Shown here piece by piece: positions 49,139 through 59,664 of a stretch of 64,000 bases of DNA (position 1 is the stretch's first letter; the number at the start of each line of letters is the position of its first letter). Source of the stretch: UTCFX2 sp963788305 (GTDB lineage: Bacteria > Chloroflexota > Anaerolineae > Anaerolineales > UBA4823); assembly GCA_963788305.1 (NCBI GenBank), contig CAWBGK010000022.1, forward strand, positions 110,396 to 174,395. Reading direction: 5' to 3'. Position numbers and translations under genes: made by a program. The notes beneath the pieces are model-generated. The model ran no database searches and was not told the origin of the DNA. It saw only the letters and a list, made by a program, of their open reading frames with translations.

Positions 49139-52100
49139 ATGGAAATTGGTCTAGTGCAAAAAGTCGATATCGATCACGAGATGCAGCAAGCCTATCTCGA
49201 TTATGCGATGAGCGTGATCGTGGCTCGTGCCCTCCCGGACGCCCGGGATGGGCTGAAGCCTGTCCACCGCCGGATACTCTATGCGATGCACGACATGGGT
49301 TTGCGCCCTGACACAGCCTTTAAGAAATCCGCCCGGATCGTCGGCGAGGTGCTCGGCAAATATCACCCCCACGGCGACAGCGCCGTCTACGAGGCGATGG
49401 CTCGGATGGCGCAGGATTTTTCCATGCGGTATATGCTCGTCGAAGGCCAGGGCAACTTTGGGAGCATCGACGGCGACCCGCCAGCCGCGATGCGTTATAC
49501 CGAAGCCAGGCTGGCTTCCCCGGCAGGCCTGATGCTGGGAGACATCGGTAAAAACACGGTCGATTTCAGCCCAAACTTCGACGGGACGCTCTCCGAGCCA
49601 ACCGTGCTCCCGGCGGCGATCCCGAACCTGCTCGTCAACGGAGCAACAGGCATCGCGGTCGGGATGGCGACCAGCATCCCGCCGCACAACCTGGTTGAGG
49701 TGGTTGAAGCGCTCCAGTTCCTGCTGGAAAACTGGGAGAAGCTGGATGATATCTCAATCGAGGAAATCGTCCGCTTCATCAAGGGACCAGATTTTCCGAC
49801 CGGCGGCGTGATTATCCAGGGCAGCGAAGAGGAAAACCTGGTCAGCGCCTACTCCACCGGCCGCGGCCGGGTCACCGTCCAGGCCAGCGCTCACCTGGAG
49901 GAGATGGAGCGCGGCCGCAGCCGGATCATCGTCACCGAGCTGCCTTACATGACCAATAAATCCTCGCTGGTCGAACGGATCGCCGAGCTGGCTCGCGAGC
50001 AGAGGATCGACGGGATCGTCGATCTGCGCGACGAATCTGACCGCAACGGGATGCGGATCGTCATCGAATTGAGCAAAGCCGCCGACCCGGATGCGGTGCT
50101 GCGTGACCTTTACAAGCACACACCGATGCAGTCCACCTTCAGCATCATCATGCTCGCGCTGGTCAACGGCGAGCCGCGCCACCTCAGCCTGAAGCAATGT
50201 CTGCGGGTCTTCCTCGACCACAGGCTGGAGGTCGTCCGCCGGCGGAGCGAATACGATCTGGTAAAAGCCCGAGCTCGAATTCATATCCTGGAAGGCCTGC
50301 GGATCGCCCTGCAGAACCTCGACGAGGTGATCGCCTTGATCCGAAAAGCCCCTGATGTCGAAACCGCCCGCGACCGCCTTATGAAGCGCTTCCGGCTGAC
50401 TGAGATCCAGGCCCAGGCGATCCTGGACATGCAGCTGCGCCGACTTGCCGCCCTCGAGCGCAAAAAAATCGAGGACGAGTATAAAGAGATCGCAGCGTTG
50501 ATCAAACAGCTTGAGGCGCTGTTGAAATCGCCAAAGAAGATGCGCCAGGTGGTCAGCGAAGAACTCCAGGCTGTTAAAGAAGCCTTCGGCGACCGCCGCC
50601 GCACCCATATCATCCAACTTAAAGCAGGCGAAAAGAAATCTGCTTTGCTCACCAAGACCGACCTGGTCGAAGAGCGGGAGATCTGGGTCTCCATCCACCC
50701 CGATGGGCTGATCTCACGGACGATCGAGGATAAGCCGCCACACCTGAGCGGCCGGGAAGCGCCGCGCTGGCTGATCCGATCGTCCACCCGGGATACGCTG
50801 TATATTTTCGACGAAGACGGCGACGCCGCCGCCCTGCCGGTCCACGCACTCCCCGAGAAAGACGAGCCTGACCAGGGGGTCCCATTCCACAAGCTGACAC
50901 CTTTCAGCGAATCGGCAGTGCCGGCCGGGATGTTTTCACTCCCACCGCGCTCCGGGCGGGACGAAACCAACGAATTTTTCGAAAACCATTACCTGCTCAG
51001 CGCCACCCGGCAAGGGATGCTTCAAGAAATCAGCGCTTTCGGACCTGCCGGGAGCTTCGGCAGGGCTTTTCACGCTCGTGAAAGTGAACAGCGGTGATCG
51101 GCTTGGTGGGGTGCAGATCACGAACGGGTCCAATGAGATCCTGCTCGCGGCCAGCTCCGGGATGGCGATCCGGTTCAGCGAGGAAAGCGTCCGGCCGATG
51201 GGCCTGGTCGCTGCCGGCGTGCTGGGGATGAAGCTGCTTGAAGGCGATGAGCTGATCGGGATGGAGATCCTGCCTGAATCCGGCTCGGCGCTGCTGGTCT
51301 CCGCCCAGGGAAGAGCCAAGCGGCTGGCTGTCGAGCAGTTCCCAAAGCAGGGGCGCTATGGGTTGGGTGTGATGGCCTGGAAACTACCCCCCGGCGACCG
51401 GGTTGTTGGGCTGGCTTTTGGCGAAGATGCCGACAAAGCCACGCTTCACATTACAAAGCTGCTGCCCAAGACGATCCGGTTTGACGAAGCGCCGCTCCAG
51501 ACACGCTCCAACCGCGGCACCTTGATCCAGCTGCTGAAACCTGACCAGCAGGTCTTTGGATTGACCGTCGCCTGGGAACCCATGCGACCGGGCGAGCCTC
51601 AAAAGCGGAGGAAGCGCCGATCGGGCAGCAGAGATGTAACACCAACCGTGAAGAAGCTCGCCAGAAAAACGGCAGCCGAGAAAACAAACGAAGCAAAAGA
51701 ACCGGCAGCGGCAAGAAAGTCAAGCCGCGCAGCGAAAAGTGTCGAAGGCGCCGGTCCAACATCAAAACTTACCGCAAAATCCGCTGTTCGGGACAAGCCT
51801 AAACGACCTGACAAACCAGCTGCAGGAACCAGCGGATCATCGAAACCCGCAGCCAAACCGGCTGTCCAGGAGAAGCCAAAACGATCATCTAAGCCAGCTG
51901 GAGGCACAAGCAGGTCATCAAAACCCGCAGCAAAGCCTGCTGCTCAAGAAGAGTCTGAACGCTCCAAAAAAGCTGTCGATCCAACCGCTCAGGTGATCAA
52001 ACCTGATGTAAAAACCATCCCTGACGGTGTGAAGACAGCCTCTCCAAAACAACCGGCTGCGAAGCAGACCGCATCGAAAAAACCCACTCCCAAAACCGAA

Positions 52101-52307
52101 ATCAAACCAGCGTCCCCCAGGAAAACTCCGGTGGAACAACCGTCGGCTGTGGATAAAGCCGTCCAGCAGCAGCTTCCGCTGATCCCTGCTTCAAAGCCGC
52201 CTGACAAATCTAAGAGAAAGGAATCCACTCCCCTCCCACCTGTCCCTGCGGAGAAGAAACCTGCTGGAAAAAAGCCGTCTTCCAATAATCCAGCCGATGG
52301 AAAATAG
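49139..52307 (+). CDS. gyrA: Type IIA topoisomerase A subunit (GyrA/ParC) with H1-like tail, one frameshift
   Basis: ATG 49139 (GGAG upstream). The breakage-reunion domain is complete: DYAMSVIVARALPDARDGLK, HPHGDSAVYEAM and the catalytic Tyr at about 120 (AMRYTEARL), QAQAILDMQLRRLAALER. The C-terminal pinwheel (about 510-815) is broken near 51072 (an extra C; FTLVKVNSGDR resumes). The GyrA box is degenerate (QGRYGLGV), leaning to ParC-like or weakly wrapping enzymes. Residues about 820-1056 form a Lys/Ala/Pro/Ser-rich tail with near-tandem units (KPKRxxKPAxGTSxSSKPAAKPA), like histone H1 C-tails. Symbol given for the family; gyrase versus topoisomerase IV is not settled and no gyrB/parE is here. 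Confidence 0.9.
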
Positions 52308-52346
52308 CAGCGGAACCAGGGCAAAGAATTGGCAGACCAAAACATA

Positions 52347-53334
52347 ATGAAAGCCATTGTTTACGAAAGATACGGACCTCCAGAAGTGCTTCAGCTCAAA
52401 GAGGTTCCAAAACCGGCACCCAGTGCGGATCAGGTCCTGGTGAAAATCCATGCGGCCTCGGTAAACGCTGCGGACTGGCACATGCTGACGGCGGATATTT
52501 TCTTGATCCGCCTGATGGGCGGCGGATTATTTAAACCAAAAAATACGAAGCTTGGCGCAGATTTCGCAGGAGTTGTGGAATCGGTGGGCAGTAAGGTTAA
52601 AGAATTTCGCCCGGGGGATGCGGTCTATGGAGATATCTCCGGGAGCAGTGATGGTAGTTTTGCAGAGTATGCATGCGCCAACGTAGGTGAACTCGCGCCA
52701 AAACCTGCCAATCTTTCATTTGCGGCAGCCGCAGCAGTGCCGATAGCAGGCCTCACCGCCCTGCAGGGTTTGCGGGATCGAGGTCACGTTCAATCAGGGC
52801 AAAAAGTCTTGATCCAGGGTGCTGCGGGTGGAGTGGGCACATTTGCAGTCCAGATTGCAAAAGCCTTTGGAGCAGAAGTCACTGCGGTTTGCAGCACCCA
52901 AAATCTGGAACAGGCGCTCACCCTTGGCGCGGACCACGTTATCGACTACACGCAGCATAAATTTTACCAGAAGCGGTCAGCAGTACGACCTGATCCTGGC
53001 AGTTAATGGATTTCACCCGCTCTCTGATTACAAACGCGCTTTAGCCCCCGGCGGCACTTATATCATGGCCGGCGGCAGCTCGGCTCAAATCTTCCAGGCT
53101 CTGCTGCTTGGACCTATTTACACGAGCAGCGGTGGAAAGAAATTTGCGGTCCTGTCCGCCAATGCGAACCGAGCAGACCTTGAGGTACTTAATGAGCTTC
53201 TGGAAGCCGGGAAGATTGGGCCGGTGATCGAGCGGTGCTACCCGTTAAGCGAGACACCGGAAGCGATGCGGTATCTTGGCAAAGGACACGCCCGCGGGAA
53301 AGTCGTGATAATCCTTGAGAAGAATGGAAAATAG
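52347..53334 (+). CDS. Zinc-independent quinone oxidoreductase-like MDR protein, one frameshift
   Basis: ATG 52347: MKAIVYERYGPPEVLQLKEV, the MDR N-terminus. The nucleotide motif is GAAGGVGTFAVQIAKAFG (AxxGVG type) and there are no structural or catalytic zinc cysteines. A break near 52972 is followed by QYDLILAVNGFHPLSDYKRA, ALAPGGTYIMAGG and LGKGHARGKVVIIL. About 328 residues. Such enzymes reduce enones, quinones or similar with NADPH. Substrate unknown. It follows gyrA by 40 bases. Confidence 0.85.
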
Positions 53335-53397
53335 ATGAGTGTCCATTAACCAACACCGAGCTTATTCGTTTTTTTACCAATCTACAATCTCTTGCTG

Positions 53398-54495
53398 CTA
53401 TTTGCTGACCGAGAAATACGAATAGTGATACACGATCTTTCCCCCCACGATGCCCATCGAATCCCCCCCATTTGTGACATTCCCCGCGCTCGACTCTGCC
53501 GTCCAGGTGAAGCTGCGCGTGCTCTGATCACCTTCCAATTCCACCAGCTCGAACATCGCATTCGGTAGGACCTGGTTAAAGAGCGCCTGATACCAGCCGC
53601 GGATCGCCTCTGTGCCCTGCAGGGTCCGGTCGGCGTCAACATGAACTCCGTTCGAGGCGTACAGCGCTGCTATCCGAGCAGAATCGTGTTCATTTAGGGA
53701 TGCAAAATACTGCACGATGATGTCCACATTCGTCTCGTCCAAAGGCCAGGAATATGAGCTGACTGCATCCCAAAGCGCCGGCAGATAGAGCTTCGTGTGA
53801 CCCCATTCCCAGAAATTTGCGGCGCTCATATTCAAGTTTCGCGCAGTTTGGAGAAATTCGAGGATTTCAGAAGTCGTAGGCGCCCAGCTGCCCTGCTGGT
53901 AAGCCGAGCCTGTCGGGATAATCGGGCGAAACGGCGAGATCGCCTGGAATTCACGCAGGCTGCGGATCAGCTGATCAGCGGGATTATGAGCCTCCACCCA
54001 GTAAACCTGGGGCATGTTGTAGTCGCACTTTTCCAGGAACTGCCTCCATGGCAGAGTCGGATGGTAGGTCGGATAGCGGTAAGAGCTGAGTGCGATCGGG
54101 AGGTTGGGCAGCCCGATCCGCAGCTGACTCATATAGGCAGCAGCAGCCTCATCCCGCCCAGCGAGCTTGTATTGGTCTTCTGCATCAATCACAAACCCAT
54201 CGATCCCAAGCTGAAGCGAGCGCAGAATGGCAATGTTCGCCTCTCCAATCGGATCGTACCCATAGACGTACTGCCAGCCGAAGCAGAGGATATTCTGGCT
54301 GTGAAGCTCCTGAATTACCGCCGGGACGAGGTCCGCCCCGGTCGTCGGATCCAGATTATACGCGCTGGTGCCGTCTGCAACCTTGATCAGCACATGTGAA
54401 AGACCCGATTGCACGGCCTGGCTTGCGATCGCAGCGGCGCCCCCGCCTTCACACCTGCGGATCTGCCAGATGTACCAGCCTTTTCCGGTCAACAT
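53398..54495 (-). CDS. TIM-barrel glycosidase-like protein fused to NTF2-like domain
   Basis: 365 residues, no signal peptide. Residues 1-235: MLTGKGWYIWQIRRCEGG, LIKVADGTSAYNLD, GWQYVYGYDPIGEANIAILR, GIDGFVIDAEDQYKLAGRDE, MPQVYWVEAHNPADQ, a barrel of the DUF1906/GH25-like type with acidic residues in strand ends. Residues 240-365: FASLNEHDSARIAALYASNG, GTEAIRGWYQALFNQ, an NTF2/SnoaL-like fold. It lies 21 bases downstream of the LCP gene on the same strand and is presumably co-transcribed. Absence of a signal peptide is odd for a wall hydrolase. Activity not established. Confidence 0.7.
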   Translation of the reverse strand: MLTGKGWYIWQIRRCEGGGAAAIASQAVQSGLSHVLIKVADGTSAYNLDPTTGADLVPAVIQELHSQNILCFGWQYVYGYDPIGEANIAILRSLQLGIDGFVIDAEDQYKLAGRDEAAAAYMSQLRIGLPNLPIALSSYRYPTYHPTLPWRQFLEKCDYNMPQVYWVEAHNPADQLIRSLREFQAISPFRPIIPTGSAYQQGSWAPTTSEILEFLQTARNLNMSAANFWEWGHTKLYLPALWDAVSSYSWPLDETNVDIIVQYFASLNEHDSARIAALYASNGVHVDADRTLQGTEAIRGWYQALFNQVLPNAMFELVELEGDQSTRSFTWTAESSAGNVTNGGDSMGIVGGKIVYHYSYFSVSK

Positions 54496-54516
54496 GGGAT
54501 GAAGGATCCTGCGAAG

Positions 54517-55719
54517 CTATTTCAGATTCTGCGATTTGCGGATCACGTTCATCACCGCCTCTTTGTTCGGCACGAGCACCATCGCGCCTTCAGGCGTGAT
54601 CCAGTCGTAGACGTGATTGTAAGTGATCGCATAGGAGTGGATATCGCGCGACTCGATGATCTTGGAGGCAAACGGCAGCCAGCGGATCACGTCCAGCATC
54701 GTTAAATCCGTCTTGATGCTGTGGTCGTATGTATCCCAGATCTCAGGCGCCTTGCGGATGATATCGATCGAGACCAGTTTTTCAAAGAGCGCATTCAGGA
54801 CTTCCTGCTGTCGGCGGTTGCGGGCGATATCGTTGGTGGTCTTGCGAGTGCGCACGTACCAGAGCACGGTATCGGCATTCATCTCCACCGCGCCTTTCGG
54901 GATTTTGACCCAATACCCGGCACGGTAGTCAGCGACCGGCTCAGCGACCTGGACGGTCAGCCCGCCCAGGCTGTCCACAAATTTCTTGAAGGATGAGAAA
55001 TCGATCAAGATGTGGTAATCGACATTCACCCCGAAATTATGCTGGAAGGTATCCCTGAGCATTTTGTACCCGCCGTAGGTCCAGGCGGTGTTGATCCGGC
55101 TTTGACCCCAACCTGGAAGCATCACCCAAAGATCGCGCGGGAATGAAGTCAGGTTCACCCGCCCCAGGTCGGTGTTAACGGTCACCAGGATGATCGTGTC
55201 CGTCCGGAAACCCGCATCCCACGGGCGGCGGTCCGAACCGAGCAGCAATATATTGATCTGGCTGGGGAGCTTTTCCATTTCAGGCGCAGCGGTCAACTCG
55301 GGAGTCGGAGGGAGGGGTGAGGCGGTCGGAGTACCAGGCGTCGACCCTGCGGGGACTTCTGGTGTAATTTCTCCAAAGGCAGTCTTGGTCGGCTCTGGAG
55401 TGAGCTGGGCTTCTGTGAGAACAGGACCAGCAGGTGTGTCCGAAGCCGGTTGGGTCGGCAATGCAGCCTGGGTCTGGATCGCGATCAGCGTCGCAGTCGG
55501 TGCAAGCGGTTGGAACGGCGTGGGTGTGGGGGTTGCATCTGCAGGTGCCAGCACATAGGTTGCCTGGTTTGTAAATCCAGAGATTAAAGCGGCTGGAGGC
55601 ATCCCTGCGGCAGCAGTCCGGAGGTTGCCGATCAGAAGCAAGCCAGCGGCAGATAAACCAAAGGCGAGGCAAACCAGCAGCAGGAGGATGAATTTGGAAT
55701 TAAGCGGGCGCGCTTTCAC
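54517..55719 (-). CDS. LytR-CpsA-Psr (LCP) family protein
   Basis: 400 residues, GTG start at 55719. Cytoplasmic start, TM (about 8-32), Thr/Pro/Ala linker (60-140), LCP domain (about 150-385): NILLLGSDRRPWDAGFRTDT, NLTSFPRDLWVMLPGWGQSR, INTAWTYGGYKML, RTRKTTNDIARNRRQQEVL. Conserved Arg and Asp residues of the pyrophosphate-lipid site are present. LCP enzymes transfer lipid-linked glycopolymers onto peptidoglycan or related acceptors. It follows the LysM kinase-like gene by about 135 bases and precedes the TIM-barrel gene by 21. Confidence 0.93.
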   Translation of the reverse strand: MKARPLNSKFILLLLVCLAFGLSAAGLLLIGNLRTAAAGMPPAALISGFTNQATYVLAPADATPTPTPFQPLAPTATLIAIQTQAALPTQPASDTPAGPVLTEAQLTPEPTKTAFGEITPEVPAGSTPGTPTASPLPPTPELTAAPEMEKLPSQINILLLGSDRRPWDAGFRTDTIILVTVNTDLGRVNLTSFPRDLWVMLPGWGQSRINTAWTYGGYKMLRDTFQHNFGVNVDYHILIDFSSFKKFVDSLGGLTVQVAEPVADYRAGYWVKIPKGAVEMNADTVLWYVRTRKTTNDIARNRRQQEVLNALFEKLVSIDIIRKAPEIWDTYDHSIKTDLTMLDVIRWLPFASKIIESRDIHSYAITYNHVYDWITPEGAMVLVPNKEAVMNVIRKSQNLK

Positions 55720-55854
55720 GATTGGTTTTTTATGTATTCAAAGATCTGATCCGAATGATCGGTACATCACTGATCTCACATCGGTGCAAATTTCGTACCA
55801 GCAGGCGAATGAATTTAGATTGACTTGCTTAATTGATTTTTCCATATTCAATAT

Positions 55855-58800
55855 TCAATCCAGGATTGGTGGCGGAGGAGGCTGGGGCGGCTGTATTTCC
55901 GGCGGTTCCGGCGGCTCCGGTCGGAACGGTGGTTCGCTGATCGGCGGATCAATCGCAGACGGTCTGATCACAGGTGGCTGGGTACCCTGGCGCACCGGAA
56001 CCGGCGGCAGCCAGCCTGGCTGAAGGGTCGGGAAAATTACCGGTTTCTGCGGAAGGCGCGGAACAAACAGGTGCTGTCCGGGAAAGAGCCGCGATTCTTG
56101 CAGGCAGTTGGCGCTTACCAGCTGCGAGACCGAAGCCCCGACCTTCATGCTCAGCGAGCTCAACGTGTCTCCAGGTTGAATGATATAGACGATCCAGCGC
56201 GCCGGCGGTCCGCTGCACCCCCCGGCCTGGATGATGACCTGGGTGGCGGGACCCGTTGGAGAAGAAATTGGGATATTCAACGATACTCCCGGCTTTATGG
56301 AGCCCGCTTCGAGGCAGCTCCCTGCCAGGATCGCGGCAGCGCTGATCCCCAGCTGCTCGGCAAGCCCGGCAATCGTCTCGCCGTCCTGAAGGACTACTTT
56401 TTGCCAGCCTTGCTGCGGCGGGCAAGCTGGTTCGGCAGGCAGCGTTGGCATGGAGGTAGATGCGGGTGTCGAATAGTAAAATAAAGGACCGCCTCCCGGG
56501 GTGATATTTATCTCAGCGGGTTTGGTTTTCTCCAGCTGAACGATTTCAAGAATTGGCGGCGCCTCGGTCGTCGAGTATGACACGGCAGACGCTTGCCCGC
56601 TCTCCATCAGAGCCAGGACTACGCTGCCCAGGATCAACCCCCCGAAAAGGACAGCCATCAGTGAGCCTGTGGCAAATTGTAACCAGGCTTTCAAGCCGTT
56701 TCCTCTCCGCCTGGGCTTGTCGTTCCCGAAATCATCATTTTCTGCAGCCGGGATCAGCACGCTGAATGTTGTGCCTTGCCCCGGCTGGCTGTCCACCCAA
56801 ATCCGGCCGCGCAGCGCTTCAACAAGCGCTTTCAGCCGGACAAAATCTACCTCGCCAGCTGCCACCCCGGCGATCGGCACCTGTCCGGCTCCACTTTCCT
56901 GGGACAGGGAAAATATGCGCCGGAGAGTCTGGTCGTCCATTCCTGATCCCTGGTCAGAGACCTGGACCAGCGCGTATATGCGCTCCCCAGGTCTGCTTTC
57001 AAGCCAGGCTTTCACGCCGACCTCGCCTCCGTCCGGCGATACGGTGAACGCATTCCTTAGCAGAAGGCTGACCACCCTTCGGATAACGACCGGGTCGCTT
57101 TCGATGATCAATGGGACCTCTGGGAGGCTCAGGTTCAGCTCAAGATTTCGGCGTGCGACCTTCCCATTGGTCTCCTTCACAGCCTGCTTGATTTCCTGCC
57201 GTAAGTCGATCGTGCGCCGGCTGATCCGGGTTGGATCAACTTCGGATGTCGAAATCTGGGTCAGCTCATCAATCAGGCGGCCAAATCGACCGGTGGAGAC
57301 CCGGATTCGCTCCAGATAGCGGCGCTGTTCTCCCTTCAAAGATCCGGGTGATTCGCTGAGAAGCTTATCTGTATATCCAATGATCGAAGAGAGCGGCTCG
57401 CGCAGGTCTTCGGCAATAGAGAGGATGGTCTGGAGCTGCAGTACTGAAGGTTTTGCCTCCTGGTGAGATGTGCCAGAGCTGGCATTCAGCTCATTCAGAC
57501 GGCTCTCGGTTTCAGAGATCGAGCTCCGCAGGACGGCAATCTCCTCGAGGAGCAGACGAAGCTCTCCAAGAACCGGTGAGCTTCTGCCAGATGCTTCACC
57601 TTCCAGCTGAGAAAGAGCGCCCTGGAGGCGTTGTGTTTGATTGTACGAGCGCGCCACTGCGTCATTGAGGTCCAACTGCCCGACCATCAAAGCTGACATT
57701 TTGATGATTTGATCCTGGTCGCGGCGGGCGCTTTCCTGCAGGGCAGCGATCTGATCGCGCAGCCTCAGGTCCTCCTCCAGCGCTTCCTGCGCCTGATCCT
57801 GAATCCGGTGGGAAGCCTGGCGAGTCTGCTCTAATTCATCGCGGACGGAGGCAGTCTCCCTTGCCCGCTGCAAGAACTGGGTAAGAAACTTGGATAGCTG
57901 TGCGATCGCCGATTGCTCTTCAACGGTCCAACCTTCATGAAAATCACCGGCGATCAGGATCACTCCGGATTCTGCCGTGCCTTCTGCGGACAGAACCGGT
58001 ACAAAAAGCATTGCCCCCGGGCGCTCGATTCCAAAGGTGTTGATCAGCGTCAGGCGGTCAGGCGAAGTGTTGGAGCTGCCCAAACGGCGCATCCTGCCCA
58101 TTCGCAGGCAGGATGCCATGATAGGCAGCGAGCTTGCGTCCAGCACTGCTTCATCGTAATATCGGTCGGTAATCCGATCGTAACCGCAGACCAGCCTCAG
58201 CTGAGCTTCGCTTTGAAGCGGATCGACCAGTATCGCAATGCTTGCTCTGCAGCTGACTGCCAACGCGGCTGCAACTCGCCGGCTGGCCTGTTCTTCAGTC
58301 AGGTCATCCATCAAGCCAAGCAGCGAATTTAAGAACTCGGGCGCTTCTTGATACAAAGCGCCGACGGATACATCAAAGAGCTCAGAAGCCGCGAGCCCAA
58401 AGACAGGCTCAGATTTCCATTCATCCTCTATCATCGGTTCTGTGGGTTGGTTAACTGCGTCAATCTGCAGGCGCTGGGGGAGCAGCAGCAGGAGTGGGAA
58501 CGCCGCAATCTCGAAGAGGCGCAGAACCAGCGGATAATCCCCGCTGTACGGCAGCAGCAGGTAGACGAATCGCCCGACTGCAAGCAAAAGGATCATTGCG
58601 AGACCGTAACCCCAACCGGACGGTCGGTTGAGCACCAGCAGCAGTGCGCTCGCGCCGATCAGCACGAGCGACGCAACCTGCAATGCGATATCGATCTGAG
58701 AACCGTTCAGGGTTGATGGGTCTCCGCTGGCATAAGAGACCTGGATCCACCACAACGAGGCAAAAATGGAACCAACCAGCGCCAGGAAACCAACAACAAG

Positions 58801-59148
58801 CGCAGCCGCATCTGCACCAGGGTCCGGCTGAGGAAAGCACCAAAGCCATCCGAGCACGACCAGGCTGACCAGTGCAGCAGCCCGGTCAAAAAGCGCCAGC
58901 CAGAGCCGCCCTTCGACCATCCCGGCTCTGGCCAGGCCAGAGGAGACGAACAGGGCGATCTGAATCAGCAGCAGCAGCCCTAATCCGAACAGAACCCGCC
59001 GGCTGTAGGCATACCCAGATCGGCCGATCTGGGTAACGACGACCTGAACAGCGCCAGCTATCGAGAAAGCCAGGACGAGGTGGTAAGCCAGCCGGCCGGA
59101 TTCGGACCCAAGCAGAGCCAGGATCTGGTCGATTAATCCATTCATCAT
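55855..59148 (-). CDS. Degenerate sensor histidine kinase with extracellular LysM pair
   Basis: 1097 residues. About seven TM helices (15-225), a GAF-like domain (about 270-425), a coiled coil (430-560), HisKA-like (573-640), HATPase_c-like (about 685-802), a TM (822-848), two LysM domains outside (about 913-963 and 984-1033) and a Pro-rich tail. The phosphoacceptor His is absent: AEDLREPLSS where SHELRTPL is expected (Glu at about 580). In the ATPase, the N-box Asn 699 and DxGxG (732-736) remain, but the G2 loop is changed (GVAAGEVDF). LysM binds GlcNAc polymers. It probably senses wall or glycan state, with output other than classical phosphotransfer. Confidence 0.85.
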   Translation of the reverse strand: MMNGLIDQILALLGSESGRLAYHLVLAFSIAGAVQVVVTQIGRSGYAYSRRVLFGLGLLLLIQIALFVSSGLARAGMVEGRLWLALFDRAAALVSLVVLGWLWCFPQPDPGADAAALVVGFLALVGSIFASLWWIQVSYASGDPSTLNGSQIDIALQVASLVLIGASALLLVLNRPSGWGYGLAMILLLAVGRFVYLLLPYSGDYPLVLRLFEIAAFPLLLLLPQRLQIDAVNQPTEPMIEDEWKSEPVFGLAASELFDVSVGALYQEAPEFLNSLLGLMDDLTEEQASRRVAAALAVSCRASIAILVDPLQSEAQLRLVCGYDRITDRYYDEAVLDASSLPIMASCLRMGRMRRLGSSNTSPDRLTLINTFGIERPGAMLFVPVLSAEGTAESGVILIAGDFHEGWTVEEQSAIAQLSKFLTQFLQRARETASVRDELEQTRQASHRIQDQAQEALEEDLRLRDQIAALQESARRDQDQIIKMSALMVGQLDLNDAVARSYNQTQRLQGALSQLEGEASGRSSPVLGELRLLLEEIAVLRSSISETESRLNELNASSGTSHQEAKPSVLQLQTILSIAEDLREPLSSIIGYTDKLLSESPGSLKGEQRRYLERIRVSTGRFGRLIDELTQISTSEVDPTRISRRTIDLRQEIKQAVKETNGKVARRNLELNLSLPEVPLIIESDPVVIRRVVSLLLRNAFTVSPDGGEVGVKAWLESRPGERIYALVQVSDQGSGMDDQTLRRIFSLSQESGAGQVPIAGVAAGEVDFVRLKALVEALRGRIWVDSQPGQGTTFSVLIPAAENDDFGNDKPRRRGNGLKAWLQFATGSLMAVLFGGLILGSVVLALMESGQASAVSYSTTEAPPILEIVQLEKTKPAEINITPGGGPLFYYSTPASTSMPTLPAEPACPPQQGWQKVVLQDGETIAGLAEQLGISAAAILAGSCLEAGSIKPGVSLNIPISSPTGPATQVIIQAGGCSGPPARWIVYIIQPGDTLSSLSMKVGASVSQLVSANCLQESRLFPGQHLFVPRLPQKPVIFPTLQPGWLPPVPVRQGTQPPVIRPSAIDPPISEPPFRPEPPEPPEIQPPQPPPPPILD

Positions 59149-59301
59149 TAATAAAACCCTAAGCTTGAATTATAGCATGCTCGTTCTGGTTTCGTGCGGC
59201 GCAGTGAACCTCTCGGTAACTCTGAGACGGAAAGCAGCTTCATAAGCAGCTGCCTGAATTCTCAGCAGAGCTGGCATTGGTTTCTTAATGATTATGTAAG
59301 G

Positions 59302-59329
59302 TTGACAAAACCCGGATTAACGGTAAAAT
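59302..59329 (+). promoter_or_regulatory. Promoter of tRNA-Leu
   Basis: TTGACA (59302-59307), a 16-base spacer and TAAAAT (59324-59329), with the tRNA beginning 28 bases downstream. Confidence 0.75.
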
Positions 59330-59356
59330 ACCATGCGCAAAGGAAAGACGCAACCG

Positions 59357-59440
<84 letters not shown>

Positions 59441-59441
59441 C

Positions 59442-59485
59442 AAAAATCCTCTCATTAAAGATTTAATGAGAGGATTTTTGTGTTT
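59442..59485 (+). terminator. Terminator of tRNA-Leu
   Basis: Perfect inverted repeat AAAAATCCTCTCATTAAA (59442-59459) with its complement at 59462-59479, followed by TGTTTT. The whole stem is an almost uninterrupted 18-bp palindrome starting one base after the tRNA. Confidence 0.9.
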
Positions 59486-59664
59486 TAATGAATATTTAAG
59501 ATGAATGTTCGAACATGAACAACTTTACGTTCCATGTTCAATCGAATGAATGATTTATCTGGTATAGAAACTGCACCGATGTTATCGTATGGATCATCTT
59601 GCGGTCTTAGCCAGTATTTGGTAAGATCAGACATAGGATTTATTGGCAGGCTCAAGGAGTGGAA

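Noticed and set aside
49754..50698. 314-residue minus-strand ORF in gyrA
   Set aside because: Antisense shadow with no signals of its own.
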